From CAXWPM01 sp965206125 (GTDB lineage: Bacteria; Acidobacteriota; Terriglobia; 20CM-2-55-15), in NCBI GenBank assembly GCA_965206125.1, contig CBDBIN010000046.1, forward strand, positions 558,001 through 622,000: a stretch of DNA of 64,000 nt, in the 5' to 3' direction. Position numbers and translations under genes: made by a program. Positions 17,673 to 26,479 of this stretch are shown one piece after another. Every line of letters begins with the position of its first letter. Position 1 is the first letter of the stretch. The notes below the pieces were generated by a model. That model had not been told where the DNA came from. It did not search any database and was given only the letters and a program-made list of their open reading frames with translations.

Positions 17673-18012
17673 GTTCTGCCACAGGCTGCTAGACGCCCAC
17701 AGGGCCCGCAAGCTATCCTATTGGAATGCCGATCTTCGAATACCAGTGTCGCAAATGCGAGCACGCCTTCGAGGTCCTGATTCTGCCGAAGTCGCCCGAA
17801 CCCAAGTGCCCGGAGTGTGAGAGCAAGGACATAGAGAAGCTGTTGTCAGCCCCGACCATGAGTTCCGACGGCACCAAGGAGCGGGCGCGACAGTCGGGCC
17901 TGGCGCGAAACAGGAAGCTTGGGGTGGAGAAGTCGCGGGCGGACCACGAGTACTACCACAAGCACACCCACGACCACTAGAGCGACCACCGAATGTTCTG
18001 CCACAGGCTGCT
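17673..18012. repeat. 18-bp direct repeat flanking fmdB
   Basis: GTTCTGCCACAGGCTGCT occurs at 17673-17690 and again at 17995-18012, bracketing the small fmdB-like gene. The copies are identical. They could be short mobile-repeat borders or remnants of a duplicated flank; no inverted repeats or transposase are linked. Confidence 0.6.
17726..17980 (+). CDS. FmdB-family zinc-ribbon protein
   Basis: 84 residues beginning MPIFEYQCRKCEHAFEVL, the typical FmdB opening. The zinc ribbon uses CRKC and CPEC about 22 residues apart, followed by KDIEKLLSAP. The tail is charged and His-rich (YYHKHTHDH) and may bind metal. The family name comes from a regulator linked to formamidase, but the roles of most members are unknown. 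The gene is single and is flanked by identical 18-bp repeats. Confidence 0.9.
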   Translation: MPIFEYQCRKCEHAFEVLILPKSPEPKCPECESKDIEKLLSAPTMSSDGTKERARQSGLARNRKLGVEKSRADHEYYHKHTHDH

Positions 18013-18057
18013 GGCCTGCATGGTCGACCTTCACCAGAGGCCGCCCGCTAGCGCCGG

Positions 18058-19778
18058 CTACTGACCGACCCCGCCATAACGCACGCCCGAAAGCTTTGCC
18101 ATCTCCTGCTTCCACGTGGTCAGGTCGTCTACATTGAACCTGGATACGTGATCGTGTCCGCACGCCCGGGCCATCACCTGCATCAATTCCACACAAGCGT
18201 CGAAGAAATTCCTGAGCAGCCGGGCCGACTTGTCGACGATGAGACGGCTTTCCAGGTGAGGCTGCTGTGTGGCGATACCGACCGGGCAATTGTTCGTGTG
18301 GCAGGCGCGCATCGCGATACAGCCGATGGCTTGCATCGCGGCGTTCGACACCGCGATGGCATCGGCCCCCAACGCCAGTGCCTTGATAAAGTCAGCCGGT
18401 TTGCGCAACCCACCCGTGATGATGAGCGTTACGTCCGAGCGCCCTAGGTGGTCCAGGTGCCGGCGTGCGCGCGCCAGCGCCGGGATGGTCGGCACGGATA
18501 TGTTGTCGCGGAAGATGATCGGCGCTGCACCCGTTGCGCCGCCGCGGCCATCCAGGATGATGTAGTCCACGCCCACTTCCAACGCGGCATCGATGTCTTG
18601 TTCGATGTGCTGGGCCGATAGCTTGTACCCGACCGGGATCCCACCGGTTCGTTCGCGGACCTCGTCCGCGAACTCCCGAATCTGGCTGGTGCCCGTCCAG
18701 TCGGGAAACCGCGGCGGAGAGATGGCCGGCGTGCCTTCGGGCAGGCCGCGCACCTCGGCGATCTTGCCGCGTACCTTCGGGCCGGGCAGGTGACCGCCCG
18801 TCCCGGTCTTCGCTCCCTGACCACCCTTGAAGTGGAAGGCCTGAATTCGGGCTGAGCTTGCTCAACTACGCGAGCGCATGGCGCACCTGGAAGGAAGGAT
18901 CAGCCCCGCGAGTGCGACGCCCACGCCATCAGGACCGGGAGCAGGAGAAGATGTTCGATCTTGTCCCAAGCGAAGCCGAAGCGGCCCGATGCCAGTTCAT
19001 AGAAGTAGCGTCGGTTCTCGGCCTGCTCTTCGGGAAGCATCCCGCCTTCACCCGAACAGATACCGGTTCCCGCCATCTCCGCGCCCCGGGCGAGCGCAAC
19101 CTTGGCACTTTCCGACAGTGCGCCGAAGCTCATGTCGGAGACCAGGAGCGGAATGTCGAGCCTCAGGGGCTTGCGCGAGTTGGGCCCGATCGTTACGTCC
19201 GTGCCGACGACTTCGTCGTCCAGCCGCGGCGGGCGGTGCAGTTGTGCGGTTAACATCTGAATGTCGTCCCAGTCAGGCAACTCGGCGCGCGGGACACCCA
19301 TGGCCGCGATTTCGCCATGGTGGCCGGTTCGGGAGAGTCCATCCCTTGCGTATTGCTGGATGAGCCCCGTGTAGGGCTCTTCGGTGGGGCCGTGGCTGGC
19401 GTCGGCGTAGAGGCCAAGGTATTCGTCGCGCTTGAACGGTTGCGGGTGTTCCCGGGCCCAGTCGGCGATCTCCTCCTCGTCGACAAGAACCTCGCCGTCC
19501 TCGACCCAGCTCGAGAACTTCTGCAACGCTTCGCTGTTGCTGTACTCGGAAACCCCGGTGTCGAGCCGGTAGTCCCAGTTGTGCACACCGCAGATCAGGT
19601 TGTCGCCGCGAACATGGCCGTCGGCCATTAACGCGCCGCGATGGAGGCAGCGGCCGTAGAAGACCGACACCTTGTCGTCGAGTCGGACGATGACCAAGTC
19701 GACTTCGCCAACCAGGGCGTAGGTCGGCGTGCGATCTGCCAGACCCTCCAATTCTGCAAGGGCAATCCCTTTCATCAA
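18058..19778 (-). pseudogene. Rieske ferredoxin domain fused to glutamate-synthase-like FMN domain, interrupted
   Basis: N-terminal part (19778 down to about 18952): a Rieske [2Fe-2S] domain with CLHRG and CGVHNWDY ligands (C-x-H ... C-x2-H), then a glutamate-synthase-like barrel (LDIPLLVSDMSFGALSESAK, GEGGMLPEEQAEN). C-terminal part (about 18845 to 18058): AFHFKGGQGAKTGTGGHLPG, DYIILDGRGGATGAAP, and RACHTNNCPVGIATQ, the conserved cysteine-containing segment of GltB. About 106 bases at 18846-18951 sit between the two halves and bring stops and a frame change; family sequence would join KIEQ directly to QAFHF. Without the insert the protein would be a ferredoxin-coupled amidotransferase-like oxidoreductase lacking a glutaminase domain. 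The present gene is probably non-functional, or makes two fragments. Confidence 0.8.
18846..18951. other. ~106-bp insertion inside the glutamate-synthase-like gene
   Basis: The segment begins after GAAGGCCTGAA and ends before GTTCGATCTTGTCCC, which together would restore the family sequence. On the plus strand it can be read as AELAQLRERMAHLEGRISPA, a coiled-coil-like coding fragment, so it may come from another gene. No terminal repeats or target duplication were recognised. Confidence 0.6.
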
Positions 19779-19797
19779 TGCTCCTCTCTCAGTTGGT

Positions 19798-20793
19798 TCA
19801 TCTCATGAGAAACATGACGCCGACTGCAACGACGTACACGGAGATGATCGCCAGGGAATCCCAGGCGACAAACATGACTTTCCGGCTCAGCCGGTACAGC
19901 AAGCTGATCACCACGACCCCGGTCATCGCGATGGCGGCATTTGCCGTCACGATGTGGATCGATGAAACGTCGGCAAGCAGCGGGCCCTTGAAATAAAGAA
20001 GGTCGTCCACCGCCAGGATTGCCATGTTGAACAGGTTGCTGCCCAGCAGGTTCCCGAACATCAGGTCGATGGCGCCGATCCTTACCGCCGCAATCGAAAC
20101 GACGAGCTCCGGCAGAGAGGTCGTGAAGGCGATGAAGATACTGCCGACGAAGGTCTGTCCGAGACCGGTGACAATCGCAATCTCCTCCCCCAGACGGGGG
20201 AGGTACGTTGCCGCGCCGGCCACCATCACCGCGTTCAACGCGTACCTGCGGTAAGCCGTCCGGAGGGAGATGTCATCGTATTGGGTCTGCTCCGCTTCGG
20301 GACCACCGGTGGCGAGAACGCTTCTCTTCTCCAGCAGGAAAACCGTACGCATCGCGAGGAAGTAAACGAACAGTAACACCAGCGAATATGGTCCAACCCA
20401 GCCCAGGGCGGGCAGTTCCGGACCCGCCGCGATGCTCATTCCCGCGACCGCGAGCATGACAATTCCGAACCCGGCCGCCAGGACGTGCTTCTGTTCCACT
20501 TTGTGCGAGATCGGAACCGGCCCCGGTACGTCCATCAAAGCAATGATCAGGACGTTGAACATGCAGCTGCCGAGTACGTCACCCGCCGCGATGTCGGGCA
20601 GTTCGAAAATGACGACCGAGCCGATGCCCGTGAAGAGTTCGGGTAAGGAGGTGACCGATGCCATCAGGGCGACGCCGACCCACAACCGCCCCATGCCGGT
20701 CTTTTCGGCGATGACGTCGCCGTAGAGGGACAGCTTCGACCCGGCATAGAAAACGATGCCCGTTACCAGTGCAAATTGAATCCAAAGCCCCAA
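19798..20793 (-). CDS. Sodium/calcium (cation:cation) exchanger, CaCA family
   Basis: 331 residues, about ten membrane helices. The two inverted alpha repeats that form the ion path are clear: SVTSLPELFTGIGSV with GDVLGSCMFNVL, and AFTTSLPELVVSIAAV with GNLLGSNLFNMAIL. The acidic residues in the TSLPE motifs bind the ion. The central loop (LEKRSVLATGGPEAEQ) is short, as in prokaryotic members. It probably exports Ca2+ (or similar) in exchange for Na+ or H+. It lies immediately upstream of the Rieske-fusion gene on the same strand (19-bp gap), so the two may be co-transcribed. Confidence 0.9.
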   Translation of the reverse strand: MGLWIQFALVTGIVFYAGSKLSLYGDVIAEKTGMGRLWVGVALMASVTSLPELFTGIGSVVIFELPDIAAGDVLGSCMFNVLIIALMDVPGPVPISHKVEQKHVLAAGFGIVMLAVAGMSIAAGPELPALGWVGPYSLVLLFVYFLAMRTVFLLEKRSVLATGGPEAEQTQYDDISLRTAYRRYALNAVMVAGAATYLPRLGEEIAIVTGLGQTFVGSIFIAFTTSLPELVVSIAAVRIGAIDLMFGNLLGSNLFNMAILAVDDLLYFKGPLLADVSSIHIVTANAAIAMTGVVVISLLYRLSRKVMFVAWDSLAIISVYVVAVGVMFLMR

Positions 20794-20902
20794 CGTCCTA
20801 CCTTCTTGTCCTTTCCGATCCGGTCAGCGTGCGCTTCCGTGTGTCGACCAAACTAAAGATCATAGCTTGTTCGGAATTGATCGTGCCACAGCTTGGAAAA
20901 CA

Positions 20903-23665
20903 CTAAGCCTTCTTGATTGCGGCCAGCTTCGCCTTCGCCTGGCGGACGGTTTCGCGTAATAGCGGATCCGGATCGTCCTCCCAGGCGTCGAGTTCCGCTT
21001 CCATCGACCGGAGACCTAACGTACCGATGGCATAGGCCGCGCACGAGCGAAGCCACGGATCCCCGCTGTGTATCAGCGCCGCGATGGCCTCCTCGGATGA
21101 GTCCAGGCGCGCCCCAAGCGCCTCGTTTGCCCGAAGGATCCGATCCTCCACGCTGACGCCGCGATCCACAAGAGGGAGCAGCAGTCCTCGAAGCTCCGGA
21201 CGGAGTGCCGTGTCGAGGAACTCCAGCGTGTCGTCGCGGACCGAAGAATCGGCCGCATGCACCCCGATGTAGGCGGCGTGAAAATCGTAGTCCGGGAAGA
21301 GGACTCCGAGCAGCCGGAAGATGCGTTCGGTCTCCTTGTCCATCGAATCCCGAAATGCCTTCATCGCAGGGTCGTCCTGTTCGAGCGGGTCCCGGAGTGC
21401 TCCAAGAGCCTGGTAGGAGCGGTAATGGCCCAGGATTTCGGCGGCCAGGACCGTTTCGATCATCTCATTGTCGACCTTGATCTCAGGATGAGCCCGCTGG
21501 AACTTGTTGAGCGCCGAGATGACGCGGAAGCGCAGGAACGAATCCCCCTGGAACAGGTTGTCGGTGAGGATCTCCAGCGCTTCCGGAGTGCCGATTGCGA
21601 CAAGGACGGCCGGGAGTTCCGATCGGTTGCTAATCGACATCTCGTCGTCCCGAAGGTAGTCGTTCAGGGTTCCCAGAATCCTGTTCTCGAAGTTCGACAG
21701 GGCATTCACCGCCGCGTCCCGGCAGTCGGGTTCGCCCAGCCGCTCGAGCAACTGCGGCACGAGCTTCCGTTCTCGCAGTTCTCCGGCAGCCTCGATGGCC
21801 AGCCCGGCGATCTCCGGGTCCGGGTCCGCAAGGAGGTGTGCCAGCTGGGAGCCGAATTCCTCCGGCATCGTCGAGATCAGGCGGGCCGCTTCCAGGCGGG
21901 TTGGTCGCCCGGGGGCTCCCTCCTCGCCGATCATCATGTCCAGCATCGTACGTGCCGCGCTAAGGTTCTGCGCCTGTCCCGGCCGTGCCAGGAACGCCGC
22001 GACCCCGGCCCGAACCGTGAAATCCGGAAAGTCCCCGAGTTCCCCAATACGAGCTAGGGGATCGACGTGGCTGTGGTGTGTGAGATAGAGCAGCGCTTCG
22101 GTGCGTACGCGAAGGTGTCTGTCCGAGAGCATGTCTTCGACATCGTCGACGAGCGTGCTGTCACCGGCAGCGTTCAGGATGGCCAACGCCTTCGCACGGA
22201 CGTCGGGGGACTCGTGCCGAATCAGCCCGCGGATCGAAGGATGGGACGCCTGCTGATACCCCAATTCAAACAGGTTCAGCCGGTACAGGATCTCTTCGGT
22301 CTCGGCTTCCTCGAGCTTCGACGCCAGAAGCGTTGCTGTCGAGCGATCCAGTACCGGCGCTGACATCCGCTCCGCATCGATCCGGTGTTCCCGGACCCGC
22401 TGTCCGAGCGTTGTGAGGTACTGCCGGCGGGCTGCTGCGGCGGCAACGAACCAGAGTCCGAGGAACGCCAGGTTGACCCAGCTGACCTGGCCGGGAGTGA
22501 AGCCGAGGTATGTGACGAAGACGAGCAGCGTGAGTCCGGCGAGGCCATCCCCGAGCCTCCAGATGACGGTATCGATGAAGGACTTGATCTGGATTTTGAT
22601 GTTGGCCGGCACGGGCAGGTAGAGCAATTGGAGCGATGCTGTATCGATCGAATAGCGCAGGACCTTGTCGCTGCCCTTGAGGAACGTGGCCGCAAAGATG
22701 CCGCCCGTGGCCAGCACGCCGAGCGAGCCCAGCGTAAGCGTCGCAGGGAGGATGAACAAAGTCGCACCCACCCCAAAGCGTTGCAGCAGGCGCGAGGTCA
22801 ACATAAGCTGTGCCGCAAGCGCAGCGATGCCTGCGTAACCTTGAAACGATCCGAAGAACGCCGCCAGCGCGTCCTTCTCGACGATGGTCTCGCTTGCGAT
22901 TGCCTTGAACTGCCAGCCCGCCGCCGTCGTGACGATCGACGTGACGCAAATCAGGGTCGCGATCGAAGTGAGGTGCTTGGACGAGAGCATCAGGCGGAAG
23001 CTCTCAAGAAGATTCCGTGGACTCTCGTCGACACCGACAGACCCCTGGTCCTCTCGGTCCGGTCCCCATCGGTGCAGCCGGAAGATAAGCAGAACCAGAG
23101 CCACGCATAGCATCAGGAAGACCGCAAGGACCAGCAACAGACTTTCGGTTCCGAAGGCCCGGGCGACCGCGTTCGAGAGAAAACCGCCGAAGATGCCGCC
23201 GAGTATGCCCCCCGCCCCGACCAGACCGAAAAGACGCTTCGCCTCGCGTGTGGTCAACATGAAGTTGGCCAGCGTCCACACCTGGGTGATGGCCATTACC
23301 CCGAATATCCCGACCCAGATGTAGATCGCATGGAACAACAGCGCCCACCCGGCGTTGGCGGTTGCCCACCAGAAGAACATGAAGCTCAAAGCGAACGCAG
23401 TCAGGCTCCAGGCAAGAAGCTGGCGCAACCCGATTCGGTGGCTCAGGCGCATGTAGCCGGCGACAACGACGGCCACGAGAACCGCGATCGAGATGTCGAC
23501 GTAGGGGAGCTGGTCGGGGGCGAATCGATCGAGGAACAGTGCGTCTCGTGCCACCTGACCGACGATGTAGCCCGAGATGATCAGGAAGTAGTAGCTGAAG
23601 AGCAGAAAGCCGGGGGCGAGATCTCCAGGCCGCAAATGCAGCACTCGTTCAATCCAGCGTGTCAT
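20903..23665 (-). CDS. NTT-like nucleotide transporter with a long C-terminal HEAT-repeat domain
   Basis: 920 residues. The first 440 form about twelve membrane helices resembling the ATP/ADP antiporter (Npt1/Npt2) family: FSYYFLIISGYIVGQVARDA at the start, MAITQVWTLANFMLTTREAK, FGLVGAGGILGGIFGGFLSN, and LLYLPVPANIKIQIKSFIDT. The last 480 residues are HEAT-like helical repeats (for example SPDVRAKALAILNAAGD, DPEIAGLAIEAAGELRERK, DPWLRSCAAYAIGTLGLRS). In free-living bacteria such fusions are not parasitic energy importers; their substrates are unknown. The HEAT part would sit in the cytoplasm and may dock a protein partner. The gene is monocistronic and divergent from the kinase at 23745. Confidence 0.8.
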   Translation of the reverse strand: MTRWIERVLHLRPGDLAPGFLLFSYYFLIISGYIVGQVARDALFLDRFAPDQLPYVDISIAVLVAVVVAGYMRLSHRIGLRQLLAWSLTAFALSFMFFWWATANAGWALLFHAIYIWVGIFGVMAITQVWTLANFMLTTREAKRLFGLVGAGGILGGIFGGFLSNAVARAFGTESLLLVLAVFLMLCVALVLLIFRLHRWGPDREDQGSVGVDESPRNLLESFRLMLSSKHLTSIATLICVTSIVTTAAGWQFKAIASETIVEKDALAAFFGSFQGYAGIAALAAQLMLTSRLLQRFGVGATLFILPATLTLGSLGVLATGGIFAATFLKGSDKVLRYSIDTASLQLLYLPVPANIKIQIKSFIDTVIWRLGDGLAGLTLLVFVTYLGFTPGQVSWVNLAFLGLWFVAAAAARRQYLTTLGQRVREHRIDAERMSAPVLDRSTATLLASKLEEAETEEILYRLNLFELGYQQASHPSIRGLIRHESPDVRAKALAILNAAGDSTLVDDVEDMLSDRHLRVRTEALLYLTHHSHVDPLARIGELGDFPDFTVRAGVAAFLARPGQAQNLSAARTMLDMMIGEEGAPGRPTRLEAARLISTMPEEFGSQLAHLLADPDPEIAGLAIEAAGELRERKLVPQLLERLGEPDCRDAAVNALSNFENRILGTLNDYLRDDEMSISNRSELPAVLVAIGTPEALEILTDNLFQGDSFLRFRVISALNKFQRAHPEIKVDNEMIETVLAAEILGHYRSYQALGALRDPLEQDDPAMKAFRDSMDKETERIFRLLGVLFPDYDFHAAYIGVHAADSSVRDDTLEFLDTALRPELRGLLLPLVDRGVSVEDRILRANEALGARLDSSEEAIAALIHSGDPWLRSCAAYAIGTLGLRSMEAELDAWEDDPDPLLRETVRQAKAKLAAIKKA

Positions 23666-23744
23666 CGCAGCCTAGTGTAACTTCGGTTGTCGAGATCGGA
23701 GAGTTTGATTGACCCCGCCTTCCGCGCTTAATAACATTCACGCG

Positions 23745-26450
23745 ATGATCGGGAAAACACTCATCCACTACGAAGTCACGAGCCAGCTCGGCAAGGGCGG
23801 CATGGGTGAGGTGTGGAGAGCTCGCGACCAGAAGCTGGGACGCGAGGTCGCGATCAAGACCCTTCCCGATGAATTTTCCAGGGACGAGCAACGGCTTGCA
23901 CGTTTCGAGCGTGAAGCGAAGCTGCTCGCGTCGCTTAACCATCCGAACATTGCCGGAATCCACGGCCTCGAAGAAGACGGCGGCACCCATTTCCTCGTCC
24001 TCGAACTCGTCGAGGGCGACACGCTGGCGGAGCGGCTGAGAGACGGTGCCCTCTCGGTCGAGGAGTCCCTCGAGCTGGCAAGCCAGATTGCCGAAGCGCT
24101 CGAGGCGGCCCATGAGAAGGGCGTCATCCACCGCGATCTGAAGCCGGCCAACATCAAGGTCACGCCCGAGGGCAAGGTGAAGGTCCTCGATTTCGGCCTG
24201 GCGAAAGCGTTTGCGGGGGATGCGAGCGACCCTCACCCGTCGCATTCCCCGACGCTCAGCATGGCCGCGACAGGGCAGGGCATGATCCTCGGCACCGCCG
24301 CCTACATGTCCCCGGAACAGGCCAAGGGAAGGGAGGTCGACCGGACGACGGACGTATGGGCGTTCGGGTGCGTCCTCTATGAGATGCTGACAGGAAGGCA
24401 GGCGTTCGGGGCGCCGGACGTTTCCGAAATCCTGGCCGCCGTCATACGTGCCGAGCCGAAGTGGGAGAAGCTTCCCGGGGACCTCCATCCCCGGCTGCGC
24501 GAGATCCTGGAGCGATGCCTCCAGAAGCAGCATGGCAGCCGGTACCACGATATCGCCGACGTTCGCCTGGATATCGACCGCGTGTTGCGGGATCCCGACG
24601 GGTCGCTCATCCGGCCTGCGGCCGTTGTCTCGGGGTCCCAGTCAAAGCTGCTGTGGGTTGCGGCCTTGGTCCTGGGCGTCCTCGGCGGCGTCGCGGGGTG
24701 GGTTCTCAAACCCGCCGCACCCCTGGCCCTGATCCGCTTCGATCACGAGCTGCCCGCCGGACAGGCCCTACAGCCAAGCGACCGGGCTGTGGCAATAGCC
24801 TTCTCGCCCGACGGCAGCCGATTCCTCTACAACACGACCGACGGCTTCTACGTTCGAACGCTCGATTCTACGGACGCCATTCTGCTTTCGGGTACTGCGG
24901 TGAGCTTGAGGAGCCCCGTGTTCTCGCCGTACGGGCAGTGGGTCGTTTACTGGTCCGGCGGACAAATCAGGAAGATCGCGATCACAGGAGGGGCCCCTAT
25001 CGCGCTCAGTGATAGCCAGAACCCGCTCGGGATCAGTTGGGCCTCAAACGGAACGATTCTTTTCGGTACGAACGCGGGCATCATGAGAGTGTCCGCAAAC
25101 GGCGGGACGCCCGATCTGATTGTCGAACTTCGAGGCGCGCGCGTCGCAGGACCCCAACTGCTGCCGGGCGGTGAATGGGTGTTGTTCTCTGAGGCCGGAA
25201 GCGAAAGCTGGGACGAGGGTCGAATCGTCGCTCAGTCGCTCGAATCCGGTGAGCGTCGGATCCTGGTCGAGGGCGGCAGCGGAGGCCGCTATCTTCCGAC
25301 TGGGCACCTCGTATACATGTTCGAGGATGTTTTGTTCGGGATCGCGTTCGATGCGGAACGTCTGGAAGTGAACGGAGGGCCCGTTCCCATCGTCGCAGGA
25401 ATGGATCGGGCCACCGACAGCGGTGTCGCGCAGTTCGACGTCTCTGACGAAGGGGCGCTCGCATTCATTGCCGGTAGCACGGGCTCCGTCGACCGCATTC
25501 TCGCGCTCGCCGATCGGAATGGGGGCCTGGAGCGTCTAGACGTGCCTCCGGGTCGGTACCTGAGCCCCAGACTTTCTCCCGACGGGAACCGGCTTGCCGT
25601 CCAGAGTTCGGAGGCCGAAGGCTCGGTCATCTGGACCTACGACCTTGCCGGGGACAGTGCCATCCAGCGGCTCACACTCGAGGGAAACAACTACCACCCC
25701 GTCTGGACCCCGGACGGGGAACGGATCACCTTCGCCTCGGATCGAGACGGCACAGGAGGCATCTACTGGAAGCAAGCGGATGGAGGCGGCGTGGCTGAAC
25801 GCCTGACCACGGCTGAAGAAGGCGCAATGCACTGGCCGAAGGCGTGGTCTCCCGACGGGAACACGCTCGTGTTCAAGATCGAAACGAACTCGACAGGAAC
25901 GCTGGCGAATCAGTTCAACGAGATGGATCTGTGGACTCTGTCCCTGGCGACTGACGAAACCGAGGTGTTGTTGGGTGAGCCGTTCCCCGCCCTGGAAGTC
26001 GCGGCCACTTTCTCGCCGGACGGGAAATGGCTCGCATATGGCGCAGGCGACGGGCCCGCCATCGACTATGACATCTTTGTCGAACCGTTCCCGGCGACGG
26101 GAGAGAGAAGGCGGGTGTCCGCCGAGCCGGGGATCATGCCGGTCTGGTCTCCGCTTGGAGACGAGCTGTTCTATCGACCGCTCACCCTGGTCGGAGGACA
26201 GGACCAGACGTTGAAGGGGATCAGCGTATCGATGGATCCGAGCTTCACCTTCAGCACCGAGCAACCGGTGTCGATCGGCCAGTTCCTGTCGTTTCCGTTC
26301 TACAGAAGCTTCGATGTGATGCCGGACGGCGATCGTTTCGTGGTCGTGCTGCCCGACGAGGAGCAGGATTCCGGTGAAACCGTGCGGCCCCGGATCCACA
26401 TCGTCTTGAACTGGTTTGAGGAGCTGCGAGAACGCGTGCTGGTTCCATAG
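23745..26450 (+). CDS. Receptor-like Ser/Thr protein kinase with TolB/WD40-like extracellular propeller
   Basis: ATG 23745 (MIGKTLIHYEVTSQLGKGG) is preferred over the upstream TTG. Kinase domain: glycine loop LGKGGMGEVW, catalytic Lys in VAIKTLP, HRDLKPANI, DFGLAKAF and MSPEQAKGREVD, all intact. A juxtamembrane stretch is followed by one membrane helix (LLWVAALVLGVLGGVAGWVL, about residue 310). The outer 580 residues are TolB-like propeller blades (FSPDGSRFLYNTTDG, SPRLSPDGNRLAVQS, FSPDGKWLAYGAGD). This layout is typical of acidobacterial PknB-type kinases. The propeller may sense a ligand or partner outside the cytoplasm. It is followed after 29 bp by a second kinase on the same strand. Confidence 0.95.
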   Translation: MIGKTLIHYEVTSQLGKGGMGEVWRARDQKLGREVAIKTLPDEFSRDEQRLARFEREAKLLASLNHPNIAGIHGLEEDGGTHFLVLELVEGDTLAERLRDGALSVEESLELASQIAEALEAAHEKGVIHRDLKPANIKVTPEGKVKVLDFGLAKAFAGDASDPHPSHSPTLSMAATGQGMILGTAAYMSPEQAKGREVDRTTDVWAFGCVLYEMLTGRQAFGAPDVSEILAAVIRAEPKWEKLPGDLHPRLREILERCLQKQHGSRYHDIADVRLDIDRVLRDPDGSLIRPAAVVSGSQSKLLWVAALVLGVLGGVAGWVLKPAAPLALIRFDHELPAGQALQPSDRAVAIAFSPDGSRFLYNTTDGFYVRTLDSTDAILLSGTAVSLRSPVFSPYGQWVVYWSGGQIRKIAITGGAPIALSDSQNPLGISWASNGTILFGTNAGIMRVSANGGTPDLIVELRGARVAGPQLLPGGEWVLFSEAGSESWDEGRIVAQSLESGERRILVEGGSGGRYLPTGHLVYMFEDVLFGIAFDAERLEVNGGPVPIVAGMDRATDSGVAQFDVSDEGALAFIAGSTGSVDRILALADRNGGLERLDVPPGRYLSPRLSPDGNRLAVQSSEAEGSVIWTYDLAGDSAIQRLTLEGNNYHPVWTPDGERITFASDRDGTGGIYWKQADGGGVAERLTTAEEGAMHWPKAWSPDGNTLVFKIETNSTGTLANQFNEMDLWTLSLATDETEVLLGEPFPALEVAATFSPDGKWLAYGAGDGPAIDYDIFVEPFPATGERRRVSAEPGIMPVWSPLGDELFYRPLTLVGGQDQTLKGISVSMDPSFTFSTEQPVSIGQFLSFPFYRSFDVMPDGDRFVVVLPDEEQDSGETVRPRIHIVLNWFEELRERVLVP

Positions 26451-26479
26451 TTGGGCGTCGGCAGAATGTCGGGGAAAAC

